A stretch of 64,000 nt of DNA from Mesorhizobium sp. AR02 (GTDB lineage: Bacteria > Pseudomonadota > Alphaproteobacteria > Rhizobiales > Rhizobiaceae). The stretch lies in the NCBI RefSeq assembly GCF_024746835.1, contig NZ_CP080531.1, forward strand, positions 7,088,001 to 7,152,000. Reading direction: 5' to 3'. The notes below the pieces were generated by a model. The model saw only the letters and a program-made list of their open reading frames with translations. It made no database searches and was not told the origin of the DNA. Position 1 is the first letter of the stretch. Each line of letters opens with the position of its first letter. Made by a program: the position numbers and the translations under genes. This document shows positions 53,346-62,053 of the stretch, piece by piece.

Positions 53346-54659
53346 TCAACCGAGATAAGGATAGAGCGGAAAACGATCGGTCAGCGCCACGACCTTGGCC
53401 TTGACCGCCGCTTCGACCGCGGCATTGCCCTCGTCGGAATTGGCGACCTTCAGGCCGTCCAGAACTTCGGCGATCAGCTTGCCGATCTCGCGGAACTCGG
53501 CCTGGCCGAAGCCGCGCGTGGTGCCGGCCGGCGTGCCGAGGCGCACGCCCGAGGTGACGAAAGGCTTTTCCGGGTCGAAGGGGATGCCGTTCTTGTTGCA
53601 GGTGATGTTGGCGCGGCCAAGGGCTGCCTCGGCGCGCTTGCCGGTGGCGTTCTTGGGGCGCAAATCGACCAGCATCAGATGGTTGTCGGTGCCACCGGAG
53701 ACGATGTCGAGACCCGTCTCCTTGAGGCTCGAAGCCAGCGCCTTGGCGTTGGCGGCCACACTCTCGGCATAGACCTTGAAGCTCGGCTTCAGCGCCTCGC
53801 CAAAGGCCACCGCCTTGGCGGCGATGACATGCATCAGCGGGCCGCCTTGCAGGCCGGGGAACACCGCCGAGTTCATCTTCTTGGCAATGTCCTCGTCATT
53901 GCACAGGATCATGCCGCCACGCGGACCGCGCAGCGACTTGTGCGTGGTCGTCGTCACCACATGCGCGTGCGGCAGCGGCGACGGGTGCACGCCGCCGGCG
54001 ACGAGGCCGGCAATGTGCGCCATGTCGACCATCAGATAGGCGCCGACCGCATCGGCGATCTCGCGAAAGCGCTTCCAGTCCCAGATGCGCGAATAGGCGG
54101 TGCCGCCGGCCAGGATCAGCTTCGGCTTGGTCTCATGCGCGGTCTTCTCGATCGCGTCCATGTCGAGCAGATGGTCGTCCTTGCGCACGCCATAGGAAAC
54201 GACCTTGAACCACTTGCCGCTCATATTGACTGGCGAGCCATGGGTGAGATGGCCACCGGAATTGAGGTCGAGGCCCATGAAGGTGTCGCCGGGCTGTAGC
54301 AGCGCCAGGAACACCGCCTGGTTCATCTGACTGCCGGAGTTCGGCTGGACGTTGGCGAAATTGCAGCCAAACAGCTTCTTCGCCCGCTCGATGGCCAATT
54401 CCTCGGCCACGTCGACGAACTGGCAGCCGCCATAGTAGCGCTTGCCCGGATAGCCCTCGGCGTATTTGTTGGTCATGATCGACCCCTGCGCCTCGAGCAC
54501 CGCGCGGGAAACGATGTTCTCCGAGGCGATCAGCTCGATCTCGTGGCGCTGGCGACCGAGTTCGTTGCGGATGGCGCCGAAAATCTCCGGATCGGCGTCT
54601 TCCAGCGTGGTTTCGAAGAAGGATTCGAATTTGTTCGACGCTGCCGCTGCTGTTGCCAT
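53346..54659 (-). CDS. glyA: Serine hydroxymethyltransferase
   Basis: A 437-aa PLP enzyme interconverting serine and glycine with tetrahydrofolate. The PLP lysine is in [19 protein letters not shown], and [33 protein letters not shown] and [12 protein letters not shown] are intact. The start [15 protein letters not shown] is a typical rhizobial extension. It lies two genes upstream of nrdR, near its usual location in this group. Confidence 0.97.
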   Translation of the reverse strand: MATAAAASNKFESFFETTLEDADPEIFGAIRNELGRQRHEIELIASENIVSRAVLEAQGSIMTNKYAEGYPGKRYYGGCQFVDVAEELAIERAKKLFGCNFANVQPNSGSQMNQAVFLALLQPGDTFMGLDLNSGGHLTHGSPVNMSGKWFKVVSYGVRKDDHLLDMDAIEKTAHETKPKLILAGGTAYSRIWDWKRFREIADAVGAYLMVDMAHIAGLVAGGVHPSPLPHAHVVTTTTHKSLRGPRGGMILCNDEDIAKKMNSAVFPGLQGGPLMHVIAAKAVAFGEALKPSFKVYAESVAANAKALASSLKETGLDIVSGGTDNHLMLVDLRPKNATGKRAEAALGRANITCNKNGIPFDPEKPFVTSGVRLGTPAGTTRGFGQAEFREIGKLIAEVLDGLKVANSDEGNAAVEAAVKAKVVALTDRFPLYPYLG

Positions 54660-54853
54660 GGCCTGAAATCCTCCGGTTCGGGGGCAATGTGTTTATGCAT
54701 ATCGTTGCCCCAAAACCGCTGCACAGCTTTGGGCGACATGCATTGCCGCGCCATTAACACAGTTGTTTTCGACCCGCCACGTTTGCAGCGCGAAATTTGC
54801 TGGCCGGTTTGCGGCAGAGACTGCAAATCCACAGCCCCTGGGCATCGCAAGTC

Positions 54854-56497
54854 CTATTTCTGCGTCTGCCTGCCGTTCAAAAGGGCTTCCGTCAGGGTAA
54901 TCTCGGTGAACAGCGCCCGCGCTGTGTGATCATTGATCTCGCCGCGCTGAAGCATGGCGCGCAAGGCGTCACGCTCGGCGGCGATGCCGGCGAGCGTGAG
55001 ATCGATCTCAAGCCTTCCCGCCTCGCGCACCTCGGCGCGTGCTTCATTCGCCTCGTCGGACGCCGCGATGCGCCGCTGGTAGGCAGCGACAATGCCGTTG
55101 GCTGCGGCGAGCCTGACGCCTGGCACATCGCCCTCCTCTTCATCCGTCTGCGCGATGCTCTCAAGGCGGGCGATTGCCGCCTTCGCCGCGCCGACACGCG
55201 CCATGCGTTCCTCGGCATCGCCGGCATCTTCGCCGGGCTCGACCAGGCCGCGCGCAATCACCGGCAAGGCAAGGCTGGCGATCACCAGGGAGCAGATGAT
55301 GACGCCGGCGGCAAGGAAGATGACCAGGTCGCGCGCAGGGAATGGTGACCCGTCCTGCAGGGCCAGTGGCAGCGACAATATGCCAGCCAGCGTGATGGCA
55401 CCACGCACGCCGGCCACCGATCCGGCGAGCCGCACGCGCAGGCCGAACGGTTCGGCTTCGCGCTTGCCGAGCCGCGCCGCAAGCGTCGCCGCGATGTCGC
55501 CAATCCAGATCCAGACGAAGCGCAGGCCTATCAGGCAAAGGGTCAGCAGCAGAACCGTCAGGACCGGCTCCAAGAGCCAATGGCGGCTGGACAGTTCCGG
55601 CGGCACCTTGCGGATGATTTCGGGCAGCTGCAGGCCGAGCACGATAAACAGCGCGCCGTTGAAGACGAAGGAAAACGTCGTCCACAAGGAAATCGTCTGC
55701 ATGCGCGCCGAGACGCCGAGAAAGCGGAATATGCCGGTGCTTCCTGTCAGCAGGCCGGCGGTCACCGCCGCCAGGATGCCCGAGGCCCCGAAATGCTCGG
55801 CGCCGAGATAGGCAACGAAGGGCAGCAGGATGGTGATCAGCACCTGCGCCTCGGCCGGCACGCCGCCGATGCGGTTCAAGAGTTGCAGCGCCTTGGCGGC
55901 GACGAACAGCGCCGCAACGCCGGCCAGGATGCCGACCGCGACGGCATAGAGGAAGCTCAGCGAGGCGGCGGCAAAGGAAAAGCTGCCGGTCAATGCTGGC
56001 GCCACGGCAAAGCGGAACATGACCAGGCCCGACGCATCATTGAGTAGCGACTCGCCTTCCAGAATGTGCATCAGGCGCGCCGGGACGACGTTCCTGTCAA
56101 CGATCGAGGAGACGGCCACCGCATCGGTCGGCGACAGCACTGCCGCGAGCGCGAAGGCAACCACCAGCGGAATGCTCGGCACCAGCCAGTGCAAGGCATA
56201 GCCAAAGCCGACGATGGTGAAGAAGACAAGGCCGATGGCAAGGTCGAGGATCGGCCCGCGCAATGCCATCAGCTCACGCTTGGGTGCACCAAAAGCATCG
56301 CTGAACAGCAGCGGCGGAATGAACACCAGCAGGAACAGTTCCGGATCGATCTCGACATGGATGCCACGCACCGGCCAGGCAAGGGCGGCGCCTATGGCGA
56401 TCTGCAGGACCGGCAGCGGCACCCGCACCAGCCACACCAGCGCGCCGGAAACGGCGACGAAGACGAGCACGACGAGAATGAAGATGGCGGTTTGCAT
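54854..56497 (-). CDS. Na+/H+ antiporter, CPA1 family
   Basis: A 547-aa antiporter from ATG 56497. About twelve helices fill residues 1-400, with the ion-site helices LAAVLSPTDAVAVSSIV and ILEGESLLNDASGLVMFRFA. The C-terminal 130 residues form a soluble helical domain, as in NhaP/YjcE-type proteins, ending in a coiled coil. The upstream frame reaching 56692 is not protein-like. It is preceded by a 408-bp spacer shared with the divergent luxR gene. Confidence 0.88.
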   Translation of the reverse strand: MQTAIFILVVLVFVAVSGALVWLVRVPLPVLQIAIGAALAWPVRGIHVEIDPELFLLVFIPPLLFSDAFGAPKRELMALRGPILDLAIGLVFFTIVGFGYALHWLVPSIPLVVAFALAAVLSPTDAVAVSSIVDRNVVPARLMHILEGESLLNDASGLVMFRFAVAPALTGSFSFAAASLSFLYAVAVGILAGVAALFVAAKALQLLNRIGGVPAEAQVLITILLPFVAYLGAEHFGASGILAAVTAGLLTGSTGIFRFLGVSARMQTISLWTTFSFVFNGALFIVLGLQLPEIIRKVPPELSSRHWLLEPVLTVLLLTLCLIGLRFVWIWIGDIAATLAARLGKREAEPFGLRVRLAGSVAGVRGAITLAGILSLPLALQDGSPFPARDLVIFLAAGVIICSLVIASLALPVIARGLVEPGEDAGDAEERMARVGAAKAAIARLESIAQTDEEEGDVPGVRLAAANGIVAAYQRRIAASDEANEARAEVREAGRLEIDLTLAGIAAERDALRAMLQRGEINDHTARALFTEITLTEALLNGRQTQK

Positions 56498-56905
56498 GGC
56501 TCGATTCCGGCTGTTTGCGGGACCATGCGCAATCATCGGCGTCGCGTCCAGACAGCGCTGGCGGAGCGATGGCCGAGAGGACAGCAGAACGAGTGGCCAG
56601 CAAGAAGCCGATGCCAGAAAAAGGCCGGCACCTGGCGTCAGCGCAAGGCTGCCTAGGGGCACCAGGTGGCCGGCCGCACGCCGACCCCCCAACGGTCGGC
56701 GTGCCTATGCTGCGCGCCGGTGTCCAAACATTCGGGCATGAATGCCGGAAGCCAGCGCCGCTCCTTTTCTGGATAATCGAGCATAGTCCAGCATCAACCT
56801 CCCGATAGCGCGGGGTTGACAGGTGGCTTTCGCCGGGCGGCAGCCTTGCAGCTTATATAAGGCTGTGTCACGCTGCGTTACGGCTGGCGAGCGGGGGTTC
56901 GATCG
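56498..56905. other. 408-bp intergenic region between antiporter and luxR genes
   Basis: No convincing gene. Two structured elements are present: a perfect 11-bp hairpin, GCACGCCGACC (56676-56686) with 56694-56704, and an interrupted palindrome CAGCCTT (56841-56847) / AAGGCTG (56859-56865) just upstream of the LuxR start. TTGACA occurs at 56816-56821 with no good -10 at the usual spacing. Confidence 0.5.
56841..56865. promoter_or_regulatory. Interrupted palindrome upstream of luxR
   Basis: CAGCCTT and AAGGCTG, 7-bp arms with an 11-nt A/T-containing centre, ending 40 bp before the LuxR start codon. It may be an autoregulatory site, although lux boxes are usually 18-20 bp with a shorter spacer. 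Confidence 0.4.
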
Positions 56906-57631
56906 ATGCTGTCGCGGATCATGGCACATGCCGAACCGGCCCTGGCGTCGGCAACGGCCGAGGGCGCAAGCACCGCTTATTTCGCGGCGATGGAAAGTTT
57001 TGGCGCTTCCTATCTGCAGACCCGTCTCTACCGGAGGCCGTCAGCGACGCTGACTTCGGCCAGCCATTGGGCGGCCGGCGGCTTCATCACGCGGCTGGCG
57101 CCGGCGAACTGGCCGGGCAGCCCTGCCTTCGACTATGTCTGTTTCGAGTGCAACCCGTTGCTCGGCGCGATCCGCGAAAGCCGCACGCGCTACCGCTTCT
57201 CCGACTTTGCCCCGCGCGACCGCGCTGAGTTCGGCGTCTATTGGGAGGCGCTCAGCGAGGCCGGGATCAATGATGCGCTGTGTTCCACCTCCTACGGAGC
57301 GGATGGCGCCATAGCCTCGCTGCACCTCGGCTTCCACGAGCGCGACTTCACGGCAGACGAGAGCTTTGCCATCCAGATGGCCGGTCTCATGCTGACGGAA
57401 CGGCTGATGAGCCTGACAACGCCACCACCCGCCGCCGCCGTCCGGCTGACGGTGCGCGAGCGCGACAGCCTGGCGCTTGTCGCCGAAGGCAAGACGGATT
57501 GGGAAATCTCGGTCATCCTCGGCATTGCCGAAGCGACGGTGCGCTTCCATGTCGACAATGCCAGGCGCAAGCTCGGCGCCGTCAATCGCGCGCAAGCGGT
57601 GGCGCGGCTGGTCAATCAGCGGCTGATTTAA
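56906..57631 (+). CDS. LuxR-family regulator with autoinducer-binding domain (solo)
   Basis: A 241-aa regulator. Residues about 20-165 form an autoinducer-binding domain (FGASYLQTRLYRRP, FDYVCFECNPLL, ADGAIASLHLGFHERDF), and residues 178-241 the LuxR helix-turn-helix (LTVRERDSLALVAEGKTDWEISVILGIAEATVRFHVDNARRKLGAVNRAQAVARLV). No luxI-type synthase is in the window, so it is a LuxR solo that could read its own or foreign acyl-homoserine lactones or another ligand. Confidence 0.9.
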   Translation: MLSRIMAHAEPALASATAEGASTAYFAAMESFGASYLQTRLYRRPSATLTSASHWAAGGFITRLAPANWPGSPAFDYVCFECNPLLGAIRESRTRYRFSDFAPRDRAEFGVYWEALSEAGINDALCSTSYGADGAIASLHLGFHERDFTADESFAIQMAGLMLTERLMSLTTPPPAAAVRLTVRERDSLALVAEGKTDWEISVILGIAEATVRFHVDNARRKLGAVNRAQAVARLVNQRLI

Positions 57632-57705
57632 AGCAATTCCAGGAAAAGTGTGAAGCGGTTTTCCCGGGAAAAGCGCGTGGCGCTTTCCCTTGGGAATTGC
57701 GTCGA
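57630..57705. repeat. Full copy of a dispersed palindromic repeat
   Basis: Starts with AAAGCAATTCCAGGAAAAG and ends with GGGAATTGCGTC, roughly palindromic, with an inner GCGC stem. Shorter relatives lie at 3301-3316 and 10282-10301. It begins at the luxR stop codon. It resembles rhizobial RIME-type intergenic repeats. Confidence 0.65.
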
Positions 57706-57729
57706 AACAACCAACGTTCCCGCAAATAA

Positions 57730-57754
57730 AAAGGCCGCCCTTTGAGCGGCCTTT
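57730..57754. terminator. Terminator between luxR and ldtP genes
   Basis: AAAGGCCGC (57730-57738) pairs with GCGGCCTTT (57746-57754), loop 7 nt. On the minus strand it is followed by TTATTTGCG, a good terminator for ldtP; it can also stop luxR transcription. Confidence 0.82.
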
Positions 57755-57773
57755 CGCTATAATTATCAGACGC

Positions 57774-59027
57774 TTAGAGCGAAGATGTAATCTGCAGCTC
57801 GCTGGCGCCGTCAAGCGCGTAGACATCGTCGCGGAACTGGACGACGCCGGGTCCGGTCGACCAGGCCGAGAGATAGAGGAAGTGCACCGGCACCGGGTTG
57901 GTGACCTGGATCGGCGTGTTCTGGCCGGTCTTGATCGCTGCCTCGAAATGCTGGCGGTCCCAGCCGGGCGTGTCGCGCAGGACCCAGGTGACGAGATCGC
58001 GCACGTTCTGGACGCGCACGCAGCCGGAGGAATCGAAGCGCATCATCTTGCCGAACAGACTCTGCTGCGGCGTGTCGTGCATGTAGACACCGTCCGGGCT
58101 CGGAAAGTTGATCTTGACCGAGGCCATGGCGTTTTCCGAACCGGGATCCTGGCGGAACCGGTACTTGGCGGCATCGTCGGTCGACCAGTCCACGTTCATC
58201 GGATCGACTTCGCTGCCATCCGGCGCGAACAGGCGGATATGGCTGTTCTTCAAATAGTTGGGATCTTTCCGCATCAGCGGAATGATGTCCTTGCGCACGA
58301 TCGACACCGGCGCATTCCAGTACGGATTGACGATGATCTCGTTGATCTTGGAATTGACGATCGGGGTCTGGCGATCGATCTTGCCGACGATTGCGGTGTG
58401 GCGAAGCACGACGCGGTCGTTCTCCACCGCCTCGACCTGCGCCGCCGGAATGTCGACCAGCACATAACGGCTGCCCAGCGTACCGGCCTTCTCCTTCAGC
58501 CGCTGCAGATTGGTCTGCAGCTGGCCAAGCCGAATCTGCGCCGAAACGTTCATCGCCGCATAAGTGTATTTGCCCATCGCGCCGTCGGCGGGTAGGCCGT
58601 GGCGCAGTTGGAAGCGCTTGACCGCCGAGTCGACATAGGAATCGAAGGCCGTCGAAATGCCGGCGCTCTGCGACAGGTCGCCCGAAACCATCAGGCGCTT
58701 GCGCAACGGCACCACATCGGGATCGTCAACGCCGAGCTGCAGTTTCTTGGTGTCGGGAACCGGCTGCCAGCCGCCCTGCCCGGCGATGTTCTGATATTGC
58801 GCAACCGCCTGTTCGGTGAAAGCGACAGTCTGCGGGCTGAAGATCGGCAGCGTCGAGGCCACCTTGCCGCCTTCGCTGGCGCGGGCGTCGAACTGGTCGT
58901 CCCAATTGCCGCGGGCCGAGGATTTCAGGATATCCCCGATCACATCCTGCGCGTTCGCACGGCCGGCCACCATGGCGGCGGCGAGCAACGAAGCTCCGGA
59001 AAGGAAAAAACGGCGACTGGTTCTCAT
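57774..59027 (-). CDS. ldtP: L,D-transpeptidase, LdtP-like
   Basis: A 417-aa periplasmic cell-wall cross-linking enzyme of the YcbB/YkuD kind. The signal sequence SRRFFLSGASLLAAAMVAGRANA has a twin-Arg start. A peptidoglycan-binding repeat lies near residues 135-165 (STAFDSYVDSAVKRFQLRHGLPADGAMG), and the YkuD catalytic motif is near residue 340 (MHDTPQQSLFG...SSGCVRVQNVRDL, catalytic Cys). LdtR, whose homologue regulates an L,D-transpeptidase gene in Liberibacter and Sinorhizobium, is encoded directly upstream, which supports the name. I chose ATG 59027; ATG 59042 is also possible. Confidence 0.87.
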   Translation of the reverse strand: MRTSRRFFLSGASLLAAAMVAGRANAQDVIGDILKSSARGNWDDQFDARASEGGKVASTLPIFSPQTVAFTEQAVAQYQNIAGQGGWQPVPDTKKLQLGVDDPDVVPLRKRLMVSGDLSQSAGISTAFDSYVDSAVKRFQLRHGLPADGAMGKYTYAAMNVSAQIRLGQLQTNLQRLKEKAGTLGSRYVLVDIPAAQVEAVENDRVVLRHTAIVGKIDRQTPIVNSKINEIIVNPYWNAPVSIVRKDIIPLMRKDPNYLKNSHIRLFAPDGSEVDPMNVDWSTDDAAKYRFRQDPGSENAMASVKINFPSPDGVYMHDTPQQSLFGKMMRFDSSGCVRVQNVRDLVTWVLRDTPGWDRQHFEAAIKTGQNTPIQVTNPVPVHFLYLSAWSTGPGVVQFRDDVYALDGASELQITSSL

Positions 59028-59102
59028 GGACGTTCCAGACATAGGTAGCGGTTCGATCATTTGCTGCGTCGATCATCGGGCGATCTCGCCCGCACTCTAA
59101 AA

Positions 59103-59126
59103 TTGGCAATCTTAACAATTAGCCAA
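59103..59126. promoter_or_regulatory. Imperfect palindrome in the ldtP upstream region
   Basis: TTGGC (59103-59107) and GCCAA (59122-59126) frame an A/T-rich centre, 76 bp upstream of the ldtP start. Candidate LdtR site; based on symmetry and position only. Confidence 0.35.
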
Positions 59127-59564
59127 CCATGGCCCGTATCACGTTGGCGAGAAACGCACGAGGCGCGATACGGTTGCGGGTGGACGCATGGTCTTCACGA
59201 CAGCATCACTGCCACCCTCGGTTCCATTGGAATATGGCGGCAACGTGGCCTTGCGCCCAATTTGGGCCGCCCGGCAAGGCGAAATGAAAGGGGCGTGGTT
59301 TTTCGGCACCGAACCGTTGTTGTCTGCCACGACATCGATTGCTTAGATAGGGTCGATGTCTGCCGCTACACAACACGTATATTCCTAAGCGCGGATCAAC
59401 TGCGCCAGAGCGGGAAGAGTTCTGCTGGAGCCGCGCGGTCGCCCTGCTGTTCCAGAACTCCGCGAGGTAATTCAGACTGCAATCGGCGCTGCCAGTGCCC
59501 CTCAAAGTTCTGTCGACCAATGCCGTAGCCCGACACATGTCTGCAGCCAAATCCGAAAAGAAAA

Positions 59565-59588
59565 GGCCGGTGCTTTTCGGCACCGGCC
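59565..59588 (-). terminator. Intrinsic terminator of ldtR
   Basis: GGCCGGTGC (59565-59573) pairs with GCACCGGCC (59580-59588), loop 6 nt; on the minus strand TTTTCTTTTCGG follows. It lies 63 bp past the ldtR stop, so ldtP must have its own promoter. Confidence 0.88.
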
Positions 59589-59650
59589 CTGACTGAAGGT
59601 CGCTATTTCGGCCGCGCTTCTATGGCGCGGGCCAGATCTGATGCGGTGTC

Positions 59651-60166
59651 TTACATCCGGTATGCAATCGTATCGTTCCAGAAGCGGTCGAGCCGCTGCA
59701 GGGCGCGGTTCATCTGCTTGAACTCGTCGGTGTTGATGCCGCCGACCTGTTCGATCGAGCCGACATGGCGCTCATAGAGACCGGCGACGACGTCCGCGAC
59801 TTCGTTGCCCTTCGGGGTCAGCGAGACGCGGACCGAACGGCGGTCGATGCGCGAGCGCTGGTGGTTGATGAAGCCGAGATCGACCAGCTTCTTCAGATTG
59901 TAGGACACGTTCGAGCCGAGATAGTAGCCACGCGAGCGCAGCTCGCCGGCGGTCAGCTCGGAATTGCCGATGTTGAAGAGCAGCAGCGCCTGGATGGCAT
60001 TGATGTCGGAACGGCCGTTGCGGTCGAATTCGTCCTTGATCACATCAAGCAGGCGGCGGTGCAGCCGCTCGACGAGCTGCAGCGATTCCATGTACAGGGA
60101 ACGGATAGCCTCGCGGCGATCGTCAGATACGTTGGCGGTCTTCGCCGCCGGACGCGAATTGATCAT
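59651..60166 (-). CDS. ldtR: MarR-family regulator LdtR
   Basis: A 171-aa winged-helix regulator (GAGAGG 9 nt before ATG). The sequence INAIQALLLFNIGNSELTAGELRSRGYYLGSNVSYNLKKLVDLGFINHQRSRIDRRSVRVSLTPKG matches LdtR of Liberibacter asiaticus and Sinorhizobium meliloti, which controls an L,D-transpeptidase gene and stress and motility traits. The neighbouring ldtP is the expected target. It has its own terminator before ldtP. Confidence 0.9.
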   Translation of the reverse strand: MINSRPAAKTANVSDDRREAIRSLYMESLQLVERLHRRLLDVIKDEFDRNGRSDINAIQALLLFNIGNSELTAGELRSRGYYLGSNVSYNLKKLVDLGFINHQRSRIDRRSVRVSLTPKGNEVADVVAGLYERHVGSIEQVGGINTDEFKQMNRALQRLDRFWNDTIAYRM

Positions 60167-60404
60167 TGTCTTTGCCTCTCGTTTGTCGCCCTGGTGATTT
60201 TTTGTTTTTCACCTTGATCGCGACACTATCGAATACTCATAAAATTCGACTTAAACGCTAGGGCTAACAAGAGCTTACCGGTAAGAGGTTTCGAAAGAGG
60301 CTTAACGAACGGTCACCCGAGCAAGGATAATTAACCTAAAGGCTTAGGCAGATATCGCGGGGCTCAAAGCCGGCGTTTGCCAAGTCGCCAATGCCCTCAA
60401 CGGC

Positions 60405-60827
60405 TTAGTGCCGTACAGGGCGTTTCTGCAGCCAGATGACGACGCGAAAGACGACGTAGAGCAGCGCCACCGCCGCATGCGAGACGACGATCAGCAGCCG
60501 ATGGCCGAAAAGCTCGGGAAAACCGGCATACATCACGGTCTCGGTGACCGCGCAGATAAACCAGATCACTGGGCCCCAGGAGGCCAGCATCCACAAGCCC
60601 GCCGCGGCAAAGGGGAAAAACACGGCGAGCATCACCGCCGCCACCTGCCAGTGTACGGGCATCAGGTCGAAGCGCCAGAGCGGGCCCGGGTAGAAGCCGA
60701 TCAGCTTGATCCAGTACAGGATGCCGAACAGCAGGCAGTAGCCGGCGATGACGCGCTGGAACCAGGCGAAGATCACCTCGACCGTCGATGGCTGAAGCAC
60801 GACCCGTCTCGAAGTGACCTCGCTCAT
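60405..60827 (-). CDS. DUF6163 membrane protein
   Basis: A 140-aa protein with four predicted helices (GYCLLFGILYWIKLIGF, VAAVMLAVFFPFAAAGLWML, VIWFICAVTETVMYAG, LLIVVSHAAVALLYVVFRVVIWL). Order and length match DUF6163, an alphaproteobacterial family without known function. Its ATG overlaps the stop of the preceding hydrolase gene by 4 nt, so the two are coupled. Confidence 0.8.
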   Translation of the reverse strand: MSEVTSRRVVLQPSTVEVIFAWFQRVIAGYCLLFGILYWIKLIGFYPGPLWRFDLMPVHWQVAAVMLAVFFPFAAAGLWMLASWGPVIWFICAVTETVMYAGFPELFGHRLLIVVSHAAVALLYVVFRVVIWLQKRPVRH

Positions 60828-61867
60828 GCCAGGAGTTCCCGTTCACCGAGCGGGGCGAAATAGGCGTCGACATCCGCCTCGCCGACCGCATCGAGACTTG
60901 CCGGCCGCCATTGCGGCTTCGATCCCTTGTCGATGATGGCGGCGCGGATGCCTTCGTAGAAATCGTGGCCGGCAAGCATGCGGTCGAGGATGCGGAACTC
61001 CATCTTCATGCATTCGTCCATCGACAAGGTCTGCCCGGCGCTGATCTGCCGCCAGGCGACGCGAAGGCTGGTCGGAGAGCGCATGCGGATCGTCGCCAGC
61101 GTCTTTGCCGCGAACTCGTCGGTGCCTGCCGCGTGGTCCAGGCTATCGACGACATCCTGCAGCGACGGCTGGTTAAAATGGCGCGAGATCGCCTCCAGCG
61201 TCGGCCTGTCGGTCTCCCGCTTCGCCTGGACGAAGAAACCGCGCAACACCGATTCCGGATCGCCAGTCAGCGCCAGCCGATCAAGAAAGCTCGCCTGGTC
61301 TTCGGCCTTGATGGTGTGGGTGGCGAGCCCCGACCACAGCGCGTCGCCATAGCGGATGCGGTTGCCGGTCAGGGCCAGATACATGCCGAAAGAGCCGCCA
61401 AGGTCGGGCAGCAAATGGCTGGCGCCGACATCCGGGAAAAAGCCGATGCCGACCTCCGGCATGGCGAACTGGGCATTTTCGGTCATCACCCGATGCGAGC
61501 CGTGAAAGGAAATGCCGACGCCGCCGCCCATGACGATGCCGTCGATGAGGGCCACATAGGGTTTCTTGAAGCTGTTGATGCGGGCGTTCAGCCGGTACTC
61601 GTCGGCAAAGAACTCGACCGGCGGCTTTCCAGCCCGGCCGGCTTCATAGATGTGCAGGATGTCACCGCCTGCCGAAAACGCCCTGCCCTCGGCCTTGACG
61701 ACGACGACGTCCACGCCGTCGTCGCGCTCCCAGGCACGCAGGGCCTTGCTCAGCGCCTTGACCATGCCATGGGTGACGGCATTGAGCGCCTGCGGCCGCG
61801 TCAGCGTGACGACGCCGGCCCGGCCCAGATGTTCGAAGCGGATCTCGTCGCCGCCGCCAAAATCCAT
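60824..61867 (-). CDS. Enoyl-CoA hydratase/isomerase family, likely 3-hydroxyisobutyryl-CoA hydrolase
   Basis: A 347-aa protein from ATG 61867. The crotonase oxyanion segments VVKAEGRAFSAGGDILHIYE and GGGVGISFHGSHRVMTENAQFAMPEVGIGFFPDVGASHLL are intact; the Glu and Asp of the latter are the catalytic residues in HIBCH. Length (about 350, versus 260 for simple hydratases) and the C-terminal ECMKMEFRILDRML...GIRAAIIDKGSKPQWRP favour the valine-degradation hydrolase over an enoyl-CoA hydratase. Confidence 0.87.
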   Translation of the reverse strand: MDFGGGDEIRFEHLGRAGVVTLTRPQALNAVTHGMVKALSKALRAWERDDGVDVVVVKAEGRAFSAGGDILHIYEAGRAGKPPVEFFADEYRLNARINSFKKPYVALIDGIVMGGGVGISFHGSHRVMTENAQFAMPEVGIGFFPDVGASHLLPDLGGSFGMYLALTGNRIRYGDALWSGLATHTIKAEDQASFLDRLALTGDPESVLRGFFVQAKRETDRPTLEAISRHFNQPSLQDVVDSLDHAAGTDEFAAKTLATIRMRSPTSLRVAWRQISAGQTLSMDECMKMEFRILDRMLAGHDFYEGIRAAIIDKGSKPQWRPASLDAVGEADVDAYFAPLGERELLA

Positions 61868-62053
61868 CGTGAAAGAATCCCTCCCCCGCGCCGGCGGGAC
61901 TGAAGTGCTAAAGGCGGCGCATGGGTGCGTCAATGGCAGCAGCCTTTCCGCCGCGGTCTTTGCGACCGGCGGCGGCCGGTGCTACGAAGATCGCCGCCGT
62001 CGCAAACGACGCGCCGATATTGCGCGCGGACGGCTTCGGGGGGACAGTTGGCC

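Larger units (their letters stand above)
59028..59650. other. 623-bp spacer between ldtR and ldtP
   Basis: No convincing gene; the open frames here are short and unlike proteins. The ldtR terminator is at 59565-59588. Near the ldtP end is a symmetrical A/T-rich sequence, TTGGCAAT...AATTAGCCAA (59103-59126), which could be a regulator site in the ldtP promoter. The middle, about 59140-59540, shows nothing I can name. Confidence 0.5.

Noticed and set aside
54660..54853. Glycine or SAM-type riboswitch before glyA
   Set aside because: No paired conserved cores of either class could be traced in the 194-bp leader.
59061..59583. Open frames on both strands in the ldtR-ldtP spacer
   Set aside because: No ribosome-binding sites and non-protein composition; they overlap a terminator.
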